Part shown: piece by piece, positions 35,530-46,617 of the stretch
Layout of the letters: each line of letters begins with the position of its first letter
Numbering within the stretch: the first letter of the stretch is position 1
Assembly: GCA_021464415.1 (NCBI GenBank)
Contig: CM038469.1
Span: forward strand, 31,192,087 to 31,256,086
Origin: Lonicera japonica
Lineage: Eukaryota; Streptophyta; Magnoliopsida; Dipsacales; Caprifoliaceae
Reading direction: 5' to 3'
Length of the DNA stretch: 64,000 nt
Made by a program: the position numbers and the translations under genes
The notes under the pieces: generated by a model
The model's database searches: none
Told to the model about the DNA's origin: nothing
Seen by the model: the letters and a program-made list of their open reading frames with translations, nothing else

Positions 35530-36985
35530 AAATGATACTAAAATTCAAAATAAAATTAAAGAGTTTACAAGTGTGTTAATTAAAGAAGTTTGTTCTGACT
35601 TACCTCATGCCTTTTGGCACAGGAAAAAGGCATATTGTTAGGTATCTTATGCTAAGGAATTTAAAGAACATTTAATTCTTACTAAGGCATGACCTATACA
35701 AATGAGTCATGAACAAATGGAATATTGTAAACAAAAAATTAACGATTTAATCAATAAAAGAATTATAAGAAAAAAGTAAATCTCATTGGTTATGTCTAGC
35801 CTCCTATGTTAATAAGAATGCTGAAATTGAATGATGAATGCCAAGATTAGTTATCAATTATAAACCTTTAAATAAGGTACTTGAATATATAAGATATTTA
35901 TCACTGAATAAAAATGATTTAATTAACACGTTAAATCAAGTAGTAATTTTTAGTAAATTTGATTTAAAAAGTAGATTTTGGCAAATCCAAATACATGAAA
36001 AGGATAGGTATAAGACAGTTTTTACTACTCTTTGTGGTCATTACGAATGGAATGTAATGCCATCTAGGCTTAAGAATGCCCCTAGTGAATTCCATAATAT
36101 TATGAATGATATTATGAACCCTTTTAATCACTTTGCCATAGTTTATATAGATGATGTACCCATATTTTCTAAGTCAATTGAAGAACATTAGAAACATTTG
36201 AATTCATTCTTCAAAACCATTAAAATCAATGGATTAGTTTTATTCCCAACTAAATGTTATTTGTTCTAAACCAAGATTAGGTTTTTAGGTCACAACATCC
36301 AGTATAGTTAAATCTAGCCAATTGATAGAGCAATTCAATTTGTGGATAAGTTCCCTGACGAAATCTTGGACAAAAACCAACTCCAAAGGTTTTTAAGATC
36401 CCTTAATTATATCAATGACTTTTACAAAGATCTACGAAAATAATGCAAACCGTTATCTTAACGATTGCAAAGTAACCCTCCTCTTTGAACATCAGTTTAT
36501 ACTTTCATTATCCAAGATATTAAAAAGCATGTTAAGACGTTGCCTTGTCTTGGCATATCCAACCCATCTGCTTTCAAAGTTGTTGAAATAAATGCCTCTA
36601 ACATTGGTCTTGGAGGAATTCTTAAATAAAAAGTCACTCCTATTTCTCCAGAACAAATTGTTCGATTTCATTTTGGTGCATTGGATAATACGCAAGTAAA
36701 TTACTCTTCGATTAAAAAAGAAATTTTATCATTAGTTTTATGCATTAATAAATTTCAAAGTGATTTGTTAAACAAAAGGTTTTTAGTAAGAATTAATTGT
36801 AAGTCAGCTAAATATATTTTAAAAAAAGATGTTAAAAATATTGCCTCTAAATTTTTTTTTGCAAGATAGCAATCCTTTTAAGTATTTATGATTTTGACAT
36901 TGGATACATAAAAGAAAGTGAAAATTCAATCCCAGATTTCCTGACAAGGGAATTTCTGCAAAATAGGGTTAAGTAATTTATTTTC
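35530..36985 (+). pseudogene. Pararetroviral reverse transcriptase / RNase H, copy 1
   Basis: RT blocks INYKPLNKVL, FDLKSRFWQIQIHEKDRYKT and the catalytic YIDD (in FAIVYIDDVPIF) are visible at 35,838-36,191. RNase H follows with NYSSIKKEILSLVLCINKFQ and the C-terminal IPDFLTREFLQ. Stops at 36189-36191 and several to 36,870 break it. The RNase H TDAS motif reads INAS, losing a catalytic Asp. The protein is clearly close to copy 2. Confidence 0.85.
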
Positions 36986-37065
36986 AATTAGATGCATTTT
37001 ACTATAAGTTAATGGTAAAAGTAAGGATGAATGTGATATTCATCTACTAGTTAGTTTGACACCTC

Positions 37066-38560
37066 TCTCCAATGGTTATATTCTAAACGTCCTTGGAAAA
37101 TATGATTATGGCTCAACCATCCTTACGAGAATATATTTTGTCCTTGGAACTAGTTGATCTTCCACCAGGTAGCAAACCTTTAGGTTCCAAGTGGATATTC
37201 AAAAGAAAAATGAAAGCAGACGGATCAATTGATTAATATAAAGCAAGGCTTGTGATCAACTAGCGCTTTGCACAATCTTGAAATACATCAAATGGACATG
37301 AAAATAGCTTTTCTTAATGGAGATTTAGAAGAAGAGATCTATATGGAACAACCTGAGGGTTTTTCTACTCCTGGTCAAGAAAAGAAAGTCTGTAAATTGG
37401 TAAAGTCATTGTATGACTTAAAGCAAGCACCAAAGTAATGGCATGAGAAGTTTAACAATGCCATGATTATAAGTGGATTCAAAATCAATGAATTTAATAA
37501 ATGCGTTTATGTCAAAGACACTGAGAATAGATATGTCATTGTATGCTTATATGTAGATGACATGTTTATTGTTGGAAGTAATGATAAGATGATCAAATCT
37601 ACAAAGGACATATTGAATTCAAGATTTGACATGAAAGATATGGGTCCAACTGATGTTATTTTGGGAATTAAAATCATAAGAACTTCAGAAGAACTCATAT
37701 TAAGTCAATCTCATTATGTAGACAATATTCTTGAAAAATTTGACAAAGATAATTCTGGGGTGGCTAGAACACCCATAGACTTAACTTTACATTTATCCAA
37801 GAATAAAGGAGAGAGTATTTCTCAAGTAGAATACTCGAAAGTGATAGGCAGTCTAATGTACTTAATGAATTGTACAAAACCAGACATAACCTATGCAGTC
37901 AGTAAACTGAGCAGATATACGAGTAATTCTGGAGCCGATCATTGGCGAGCCATTATTAGAGTACTAAAGTACTTACGGTTCACTCGTAATTATGGACTGC
38001 ACTATACTAGATATCCATCTGTAATTGAAGGATATAGTGATGCAAATTGGATATATAATGATAAATATTCCAAATCCATTAGCGGTTACGTATTTATGCT
38101 AAAAGGTGGATCAGTCTCGTGGAAATCCTCAAAACAAACTATGATTACTAGATCCACTATGGAATCTGAATTTATTGCATTAGATAAATGTGGGAAAAAA
38201 GTTGAATGGCTACGCCATTTTTCTAGAGGATATTCTAAGATGGTCAAAGCCAGTGCCTGCAATCTGCATACACTCTGACAGTTAGTCAGCAATTGGTAGA
38301 GTACAAAGCAACATGTATAATGGTAAGTCTAAACATATTCGTCGAAGACATAATACCATTAAATAACTACTCTCAACTGGAATAATCTCACTTGACTTTG
38401 TAAGGTTAAAAGATAATATTGCAAATCTACTAACCAAATGATTGAATAGAGAGTTAGTTGATAAATCATCGAAGGGAATGGGACTAAAGTCCATGAATAA
38501 ATAGGTCGTTACAATGGGTACCCAACCTACGTGACTAGAGATCCCAAGATCTAGGTTTAA
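37066..38560 (+). pseudogene. 5'-truncated Ty1/copia RT-RNase H relic
   Basis: Gag, protease and integrase are missing. The remnant begins in the RT linker (LVDLPPGSKPLGSKWIFKRK), has a gap near 37,255, then HQMDMK, an intact 271-codon frame (37,463-38,278) with [14 protein letters not shown] (YVDD), YSDANW and a copia RNase H block [10 protein letters not shown], then an out-of-frame tail (DSQSAIG, SKHIRRRHN). It is a different copia lineage from the 5.5-10.4 kb element (different RT spacing and motifs). It abuts the end of the pararetrovirus relic. Confidence 0.85.
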
Positions 38561-39061
38561 AAGGAACAATTAAATTGTAAAGGCTAAGTTGGATCATTGT
38601 GGGGATCTTTCCCATGTCCATTCCTATGATGAAAACAGTGATGCCCGTAAAGAGAAAGGATAAGCTAAGCTTTTAATGGCTCTTATGCGTCGATATAAAT
38701 AAAGCGGAGTAATGCGGGTTTCTCTTAATTAATAAGCCACTGGCCGTTTTTAAAAGAATAGTTTATGGCACAATTATTATTAAACTCTTACTGAACCAAG
38801 CGCATGTTCATGGCCATAATGAACATAATATTGAGAATTGAAATTTGTCAAGAAGATTCATGTGTAAGATATGTTGTCGTTTACACAAATGGCAGAATAG
38901 TTCAAAGACATTGTGTCTAGTGTCTAGTTAGTAAAGTAAACATATTCTTACAAGGGAAGGTTCAAAGGTTAAAACCCACTTATCCTATGCAGGTTTCGAC
39001 CGCTGAACTGTATCACCTAGTCCATCATGTCTTTGATCACCAATTTCAATCATGTGGGGAA

Positions 39062-39950
39062 TGTTGGAAAAAATAAGTGTTTTTCACCAATTTTAGAATA
39101 AATTTGTTTAAAACTGATTGATCGGTTTTGAAAGATTATTACGGATTCGTGTTCTCCTCCGCAAGTATATCAAAATGGTATATTTATTTGCTAAAAATGA
39201 ATATCGGGTGAATGAGATATTGTCACCCAAAGTGAGCTACTTGAGATGAAAAATGGAATGGAAAGTGTTGAGTCCCACATTGGAATTTTGTGGGAAAAGT
39301 TATGAGTTTATAAAGGATCACATTTCACTAGTTCATAAGCTTCTAAGAAAAATAAGACTCTCTCTCACGCACACAGGTGCAGGGGTGCAAATCATGGATC
39401 GAGTTTGGCTTGGTACAAGCTTGGCTTATATGCGCTCGCACCTGCAGATACGAATGTCAAACCGAAAATGGCCAACCGCGTGGGGCCTAGTTTTGCACTT
39501 GAAACTAAAATTTTTATTTTTCTCCATTTGAATGTTTGAAACTATCTAAGTAATTCAAAAACATCTGAATTAATTGGCAGTTTTCCTTCCATTAAACCAA
39601 AAACGGTTTTGATCTTAATAATCAAGATTAATGCTCAAGATCCCTCATGTGGCTATAAATCGGCAGTTATTCTCTCTTCTCAAAACACACGAAAAAATCA
39701 TCCTCATTCTCTCTTCTCTTATACAACTCTCTTCATTCTTCCTTGTTCACTCCGGTGGTACAATTTCGACGAGTTAGTCAGTTCAAAAGTGAGTGACACT
39801 TGTGTGCTAAGGTAGACACTCTACACATGTTTTACCCTGGGAAACAGACGCTGTAAACAGCCTCTAAGCACCTCCGGTGAGGTGGCGTAGCTATTTTAAG
39901 GGAATTGTGTGGTACACAAGACTCGAGGTTATTTTCTTTTCGGTTTTTTC
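39062..39950 (+). repeat. Probable 3' LTR of the truncated copia
   Basis: A purine-rich CATGTGGGGA tract directly precedes TGTTGGAAAAAATAAG at 39062, the usual polypurine-tract/LTR junction. A TTTATAAAGG box near 39,309 would suit an LTR promoter. The right boundary is approximate; no matching 5' LTR is present. Confidence 0.5.
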
Positions 39951-40079
39951 AATATTACTATATTTTTATTCTTTTTCTACGTGGCATTTTCTAATAAAAA
40001 GTACATTGCCGAGGCTTCATTATTCATGATCAATCATGTATTCGACATTAAGAATAATTGAAAGAATGAACGATGATGA

Positions 40080-40690
40080 CTGACATTATTTACGGCAGTA
40101 CTTGACCCAAGATACAAATTAAAGTACGTGAATTTTTGTATTAATCAATCGTATGATAGTGTTGTGGTAAAGGAAACGATAAGGAATATGAGAGATACTT
40201 TAATTCATCTGTATGGGTGGTACGGTGATAATAATTTTCCTCTTTTACCACGTAATATGAATCAAGCATTTTACAGAATTAAAGGAAACATTATGTATGA
40301 GAAGGATATGTAAATGGATGTACATTTTTGGCTTCTTAATTTAAAAAGCATTTAGAAGCGGAAGATATTATATGGGTCAAGTCGGAAGTTGAAAAGCACT
40401 TGGCGGAGTCTTGTGAGGATGATGATGATATATTTGATGTATTGAGTTGGTGGAAAAATAATTAGGACAAGTATCAAGTCCTTTCTCTTTCAGCACGAGA
40501 TTTGTTAGCAATTCTCGTCTCGACCATTGCCTCTAAGCCAGCACTTAACATGGGTCGCTGAGTACTTAATCCATTTCGTAGCTCTTTGTCTCCTAAGATG
40601 GTGGAAGCCTTTATTTGTACAAAATATTAGATTCTTGATTTTCCAGCTCCAATTAACTTTAGAGATGCACTAGATGAACTGAAAATCTTA
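40080..40690 (+). pseudogene. hAT transposase C-terminal relic
   Basis: Two frames carry AVLDPRYKLKYVNF and then the dimerisation domain: FDVLSWWK, LSARDLLAILVSTIASKPAL, LNPFRSSLSPKMVEAFICT. Stops interrupt it (after TYEKDM at about 40,312; in WWKNN; at GR*VL; at KY*IL). It is the C-terminal third of a plant RICESLEEPER/Ac-type transposase; the N-terminal BED zinc finger is not visible. Confidence 0.75.
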
Positions 40691-43600
40691 CAAAAGTTGA
40701 AAATGGTAATTTTTCATACTATTTATTTTTATTTTCAGTAACTACTTATTTGACTTTATAAGTTTATAACATTACCAATGTTTTTCATTTTTTTTGTTTA
40801 ATACTTGTAGATGTTTTAGGATCAAGTTCATCATCCACTATTGTTGATTAATCCAAATGAAGGAACTTTATTTTTCATGGGAGAGATAAAGGTATTAATG
40901 TATTATAGTCTTTAAATTTATATTTTTGTTAGTATGATTGATTTATTATCTTTGTGAATTTTTTGAAAATTTAATTAAACTCTTTTGTTTCTTTTTGTTG
41001 TTGTTGTTCTTGTTCTTGTTCTTGTTGTTCTTGTAAAAGGAATGAAAAGTTACGATTTATGAACTTACGAATAAATGTGGTGGCTATGTTATGTTGCTCT
41101 TTTAATTTTGTTGGATTTTTTTGTTTGGATAATTGGATTAAATGTTTTTTGTAATTTTTATCATCCTTGTTCACTTTGTAGAAGTTATATTATGTATTTG
41201 TTGGATTTGTTAGTAAAGCATGAATTAATGATGTGTTCTTTTTTAGGTTCTTATAGGTTGTTGGGTTTGTTGTGAAATGAATTCATGAAAGGTATTTTAT
41301 TAAAAAAAAAGGCTAAAGAAGAAAAATATAAAATTAATCTTTTGCTTGTTTGTTTTTTTGTCAAAAATGATTTAAGGAGGAAAGTACCCGATTGATTGAA
41401 TACAAGCCCAATTTTTTGTCAAAAATGACTTTAAATCAAGGCCTTATAATATAAAAATAATCTTTTAGCCATGGCTCAACAATATAAAATAGGTCCAATT
41501 GCCCGAGCCTAAAACCGACAAAATTTCATTAATTGAATTGACTCTGACCAAACCAATCCCAACCAGTTTTAAGCCTTCATCGATTCTGCTCAATTGACCG
41601 TTATCTTAAAACCGACATGTCTATTCGGTAGACACTTAAATCGCATGATTCGGTTACTTCAAACTAATTTTGCTTAAAACTAAAAAGGAAAAGTAAAATT
41701 ATTTTGAAGGCTTAACATTACCTTTTTTTCTTGGATAGCTTTATAAAAGGTTTATAAAATTATATAGCAATACAAAAAAGTATACAATAAAGCAACCATC
41801 TAGCTAGTAAAATTAACTTAATGTTATTTTTTTTTTCAACTTATATACATATTTTTATCATTTTTTTTAGATATTTAAAGTAAGTTAAGTTAAACTTATC
41901 CTAACTTGTTATTCGTATTATTTTCAACTAATTCATTATCACATTTAATTATTTGTGATACTTTAATTTGGTCATCTATGGTGCACAAATGGCATAGTGC
42001 GGTCTTTTCTTATTGTATAAGGATACTTGCAAAAAAAAAGTAAGTATACAAAGGATCACGAACAATTAAAAGCCAGAAATAATGTTGAAGCTTATGAGCA
42101 ATACAAGCAAGATGAACCACTAGTACTGTCAACCCTCCATGTTGATGAACTACACCACCAAATTAAGCAAGAAAGGGAACTAACTTACGAACAAGAGGAA
42201 CAATATGTTGAATTCAAATGCGATTTATATTTTGGGGATTTTTTTAATAAAAAAATATTTTGAAGTAATTAATCAACTCTAATCTTGGAAGAATACTTTT
42301 GTTCCCCAAAACCAAAGTCATTCCTCAAACGAAAATGTATATTCATCTACCTCTGTGTTATTAACTGTTGGTGCATTTTTGAGTGGTATTGAGAACCTCA
42401 GTGTGTTTAGATACTATGCCAGACATGTTGCACGTGATATATGCAAATGCAAAGCAAGTATTTTAAAAATAAATTATTTCCTACTTTTATTTGTTCATGT
42501 TAATTTTTCATTGTTGATTCTCTATCTTATGAAACTGTAGTATCGAGAGGCCCTAAAACCAATTTGGAGTGGGAGAGCTCTAGAAAGCTGAAAATATAAT
42601 AGAGAATGAAAATTTTAAAGTTGTTCGAAAATTCAGTCTTATTCAAGTTATATGCAATATATATATATACTAAAGTGAATAAAGATCTAATATATGCTCT
42701 CATTGAGCGTTAGTACAACAAAAGGACTTGCTTTAACTGCCATAGATTCTTCGGACGTGCCTTGTGTTGACTATTTGATGGCAAAAACGCGTCTTTATAT
42801 TTCATAACTTATTTGCATAAAAATTACTAATGAAAATAGTTACATATTAAATACAAACGAAAACTTGCATGATGAAGACGGTGGTTTTGGAGAGGTTGTA
42901 GAGTTTTAATGTTTGTCAGCGATTCTTGGAAGATTTGCAAATTTAAAGACTTTAATCTTCTACGAAAGTAGGGTTCAATACAAATACCGTACTAAAACTC
43001 CCGTACTGAATATCGTACTTAAAGTTCTGGTATGACCAAATCCGTCATATATACCATACAAAATTATTCAGTATTCTAAAATTATCAATTGCTACAGTTT
43101 GGTAATGTTACAATACCAGACCCATCAACAATTAAAAATAAAATAAAAATTGGCACGAGTTTAACCACATCCATTTTTAGACTCGCAAAACACATTACAA
43201 ATGACAAGTTTAAGTTTACGTGTTTAACAAGAAAAGCAGTGGAATCGCATCAGAATAGCACAAATTTAAAAATCCAAAAAATGCAAAAGGAAATAAGAAC
43301 AAAAAGCTATAATACTTTGTCATCATACATGTTTTTTATTGAGAATAATGACATTATGTTACAGCTTATAATGTGAATTTCTTTACTTACTAAATAAACT
43401 AAGCATAAGTGTTTTTTTCATTCATGAAAAATGGAGGTGTCTTTAAATTTGGCAATTTGGTAGAATTGCAAAGTATAATTTTTATTTCAGTATTATTTGG
43501 CAATTTTGTATTGATTATAGGTATGGTATTGTCTAATCTCTTCCTCTGCTATAAATAATACCTAATAGTTATTTTTGTTTTTTTGTTTTTTTTTAATTGT

Positions 43601-44720
43601 AAAATAAAGACTAATCTTTTCAAATAAACATGTACTACACTAATTATGAACTTTAAACCAAACATACTTTAATTATATGCATGGCTATTTATTTTATTTT
43701 CAACTATTGAATAAATTCAATGAATATTTATTATTGGTGGTTTAAATATGTGGATGTAGCTTAACATACAGCAAGTTAAAGCTCAACAATGGGTCAGACT
43801 ACGGCTAGCTAGCCTAACCTACCCATGGGCCTTTTGCCCTAGGCCCATCAGGCTTCCATGAGTCAATGGGCAGGGATCGAGCATAATAACAAATTAACTA
43901 CCTATGGTTTGCCCACGGGCTACTCAAACGGGCTATTTACAAACTGAATGGGCTTTTTGTAAATGTTATTTTTTGCCTACTTCCATAAACAAAAGTACTT
44001 GCTTTATTTTTTTGTTTTATATGATTAACTATCTAAACAAGAATTTGGTGTAACAAGTAGAGATAATGAGCTCCAGACCCTCACTCCGTAATGTTTTATA
44101 ACTTTAAGGACGAATTCATGTTTGATAAAGGGGAGTAGTACTAATTTCATAATTTGGTTTAAAATAAGGACACTTTTCATAATATTAATTTATTTTAAGG
44201 AAAATGATAAATGTTGATGGACAAAAATACCCTAATATAAATCCCCCCCCTCTCTCTTACATGTATCATATATAGTAGTAGGTCGGGAAGGAATGCGATA
44301 TACCTTCTCTATCAATTCAGTCAAATGCTATATTCATTGTGTTAGTTTGTTTACTAGAGTTGAGGACTAAATGTGTAAATCAATTATATATTGTTTTATT
44401 TCTAAATAACCAAAATTGAAAAAGAGCAAGGAGGAAAAAATAAAAAACAAAGAAGGGGAACTAACAAACACGCCCTGATCATGAATATATATACATATGA
44501 TTCACCATTATTTATTTAGTAAATTAAATAACATGACCTGAAGCTACAAAAATAATAACTACTTCCTCAACAATACAACAATTTATTTATTCAATCAGTC
44601 TTTGTTTTTTGTACATGAACAGATAATATAAATGGCCAATTATTATTATTACTATCATAGTATGCTACTTAGTTTTATGATATAGATAGGTAAATTTGTT
44701 TGATGCGGTGATAGATCAAA
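40691..44720. other. Repeat-derived AT-rich stretch, no intact gene seen
   Basis: Contains TTGTTC/TTCTTG microsatellite-like DNA (about 40,990-41,035) and sequence with CGATTCTGCTCAATTGACCG-type motifs common near plant hAT remnants. A 78-codon frame at 42027-42263 (Gln/Glu-rich, KQERELTYEQEEQYVEFKCD) has no known match to me. Near 43,750-43,960 there is GC-richer text with GGCCTTTTGCCCTAGGCCC repeats. Confidence 0.4.
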
Positions 44721-45308
44721 GGTGCTAATTCTGTTTTAGCACCTTTGAATTTTATTATTCTTTGTTTTCTATTGGTACTAAATTTGTTTTATCACCTTGA
44801 TGTGTAGTATTGGATGGGTGCTAAATCTGTTTTAGCATCTTCAGTTTAGTTATATGTGTTCACCTGTGGTGCTAAAACATTTTTAGCACCATTATAGTGT
44901 TGGACAATTGGAATTAAAACTGTTTAGCACCATATGATTAGTTAATTTGGACAAAAATGGTGTTAATTATGTTTTAGCACCTTTGCATTTCGTTATTTTT
45001 TGTTTTCTATTGGTGCTAAACCTGATTTAGCACTTTGATGCATAGCATTGGATGGGTGCTAAATCTATTTTAGCACATTCAGTTTAATTATATGTATTCA
45101 CCTGTGGTGCTAAAACATTTTTAGCATCATTCTAATGTTGAACAATTGGTGCTAAAACTGGTTTAGCACCATGTGATTAGTTACTTTGGACAAAAATAGT
45201 GTTAAATCAGTTTTAGCACCTTGAATTATCTGTATTCACCTGTGGTGCTAAAACCTTTTTAGCACCATTATAGTGTTAGAGAATTGGTGTTAAAACTGTT
45301 TTAGTACC
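44721..45308. repeat. Array of about 13 short palindromes (GGTGCTAAAA / TTTTAGCACC)
   Basis: Thirteen 22-23-bp near-palindromes with ten-base arms (GGTGCTAAAA and TTTTAGCACC, 2-4 base loop), roughly 50 bp apart. Hairpin starts recur at 238 bp (44817 and 45055; 44868 and 45106), so the array is about 2.5 copies of a 238-bp unit with five hairpins each; the last unit is shortened (next hairpin at 45244). Spacer text also repeats (TTCACCTGT before one hairpin, CATGTGATTAGTTA after another). Not coding. Confidence 0.85.
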
Positions 45309-46617
45309 ATGTGACATTACTTAAAAATGATGAAATCAATAAATAAACATGAATGGATTTGTAGTTTTTTGGACATAAAACATAAAATATATTCAACTAT
45401 TAGCTGGTTTTTTGGCACATACGTAGTAATTATAAAACCAGATTTTGTTCTTCCAACTTCCAATTTATATTAAAACTGCTGAGGTTTTCTATTCCAAATT
45501 GTCTCAAAAATACTAACCATTAGTAATTTAGCCAAAAAAAAACCCGTAGCATATAATTAAAATGTGATGTACAGTTTTGTAATAGTGTAACCCCCACTAT
45601 CCCCACCTTCTACGCATCGAGCGGCCTGGGAGAAGAAAAAGAATAAATAGCGCTAAAAAGAAAAAGGATTTTTGTATTATTAGTTAAATAAAGAAGGGGT
45701 ATTAGTGTCTTTTTTGTGCAATGTCCTTAATTTACATTACTAATTTATAAGTGCTCTTTACAATTATGTTATTATTTGAATAGACCCTTATGCCCAATTG
45801 CGTTTAATAGTAACCTAATTGTTGTAAAAAATGGATAGTACTACTAAATTAACGATTATATTGTAGATGGTAAATTGACTATTATATCATGGTAAGCAAT
45901 TATTGATGGAAGGTTACTTCATATTAGTTGGACAATTACTTTTTAAATTTTGAGTTTGAATCATTGCCCATTTGGATTGTTACTTCATATTATTTTTTAT
46001 TCATTTTATTGCCTTTAAATAATATTAAATATAACTAAGCAAAACAAATATATTTCATTAATAATAGTTAAAATTTACATTAATATTATATCGATAAAAA
46101 TCACATCCCAACTTGGTTGACACCTAAATACCTATTTATAATTTGCAATTTTTAACCCCTTTTAATAAAAAAATTACATAACATTTTTTTTAAAACCTCT
46201 TAATATCCTAATTTATCAATTAGTATCTTGAATCTCATTTATCCATTCAACATACTAAGTGGTAATGCTGCCATTTCATTTGGCAATTATTCTTTTCTTT
46301 TAGTTTTGTGCGTTCGTGTATCTGCCAAGCTTCAATATTTTAAATATAGAAATGCTTAGGTTATAAAAGGGTTAAGACTGTACCTTTTGTCAGATATATA
46401 CAACCCTACCACTTGCAGAAAATGAAGCTTCTGAACCTACAGTCGTAATAAGAATTATTTGCACGTCACGGGTCATGATGGAGGGGAAATAATATTATTT
46501 TTGATGTATTTTTCTACCATCCTAAAATATTAAATATACCGTCATTTTCTTCATTAAACTTATATCTTGGTTGTTGTAAATACCGTTGTAACTTTAATGA
46601 TTGATTTTGTTAAGATT
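45309..46617. other. AT-rich stretch without a recognised gene
   Basis: No repeat or gene recognised. The last bases are the GATTT flank of the LTR element that follows. Confidence 0.45.

Larger units (their letters stand above)
29345..36985 (+). other. Integrated pararetrovirus (Caulimoviridae), copy 1, heavily decayed
   Basis: A genome-length relic of about 7.6 kb. In plus-strand order: unknown ORF, intergenic promoter/leader with primer site, movement protein, coat protein, coiled-coil/protease, RT-RNase H. In a circular genome the unknown ORF follows RT-RNase H, as copy 2 shows, so this copy is a permuted linear form. No long terminal repeats or integrase are seen, which fits Caulimoviridae rather than a Ty3 element. 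Every gene carries stops and frameshifts. The genus is not assigned; the MP-CP-PR-RT order and extra ORF recall petu-/solendo-/florendovirus-like endogenous viruses. Confidence 0.88.

Noticed and set aside
29345..36985. Ty3/gypsy retrotransposon instead of a pararetrovirus
   Set aside because: There is no integrase domain and no LTR pair; a 30K-type movement protein and caulimovirid-type coat protein are present, pointing to Caulimoviridae.
44721..45308. CRISPR-like pattern of palindromic repeats and spacers
   Set aside because: The setting is a plant nuclear genome, there are no cas genes, and the spacers are themselves repeated with a 238-bp period.
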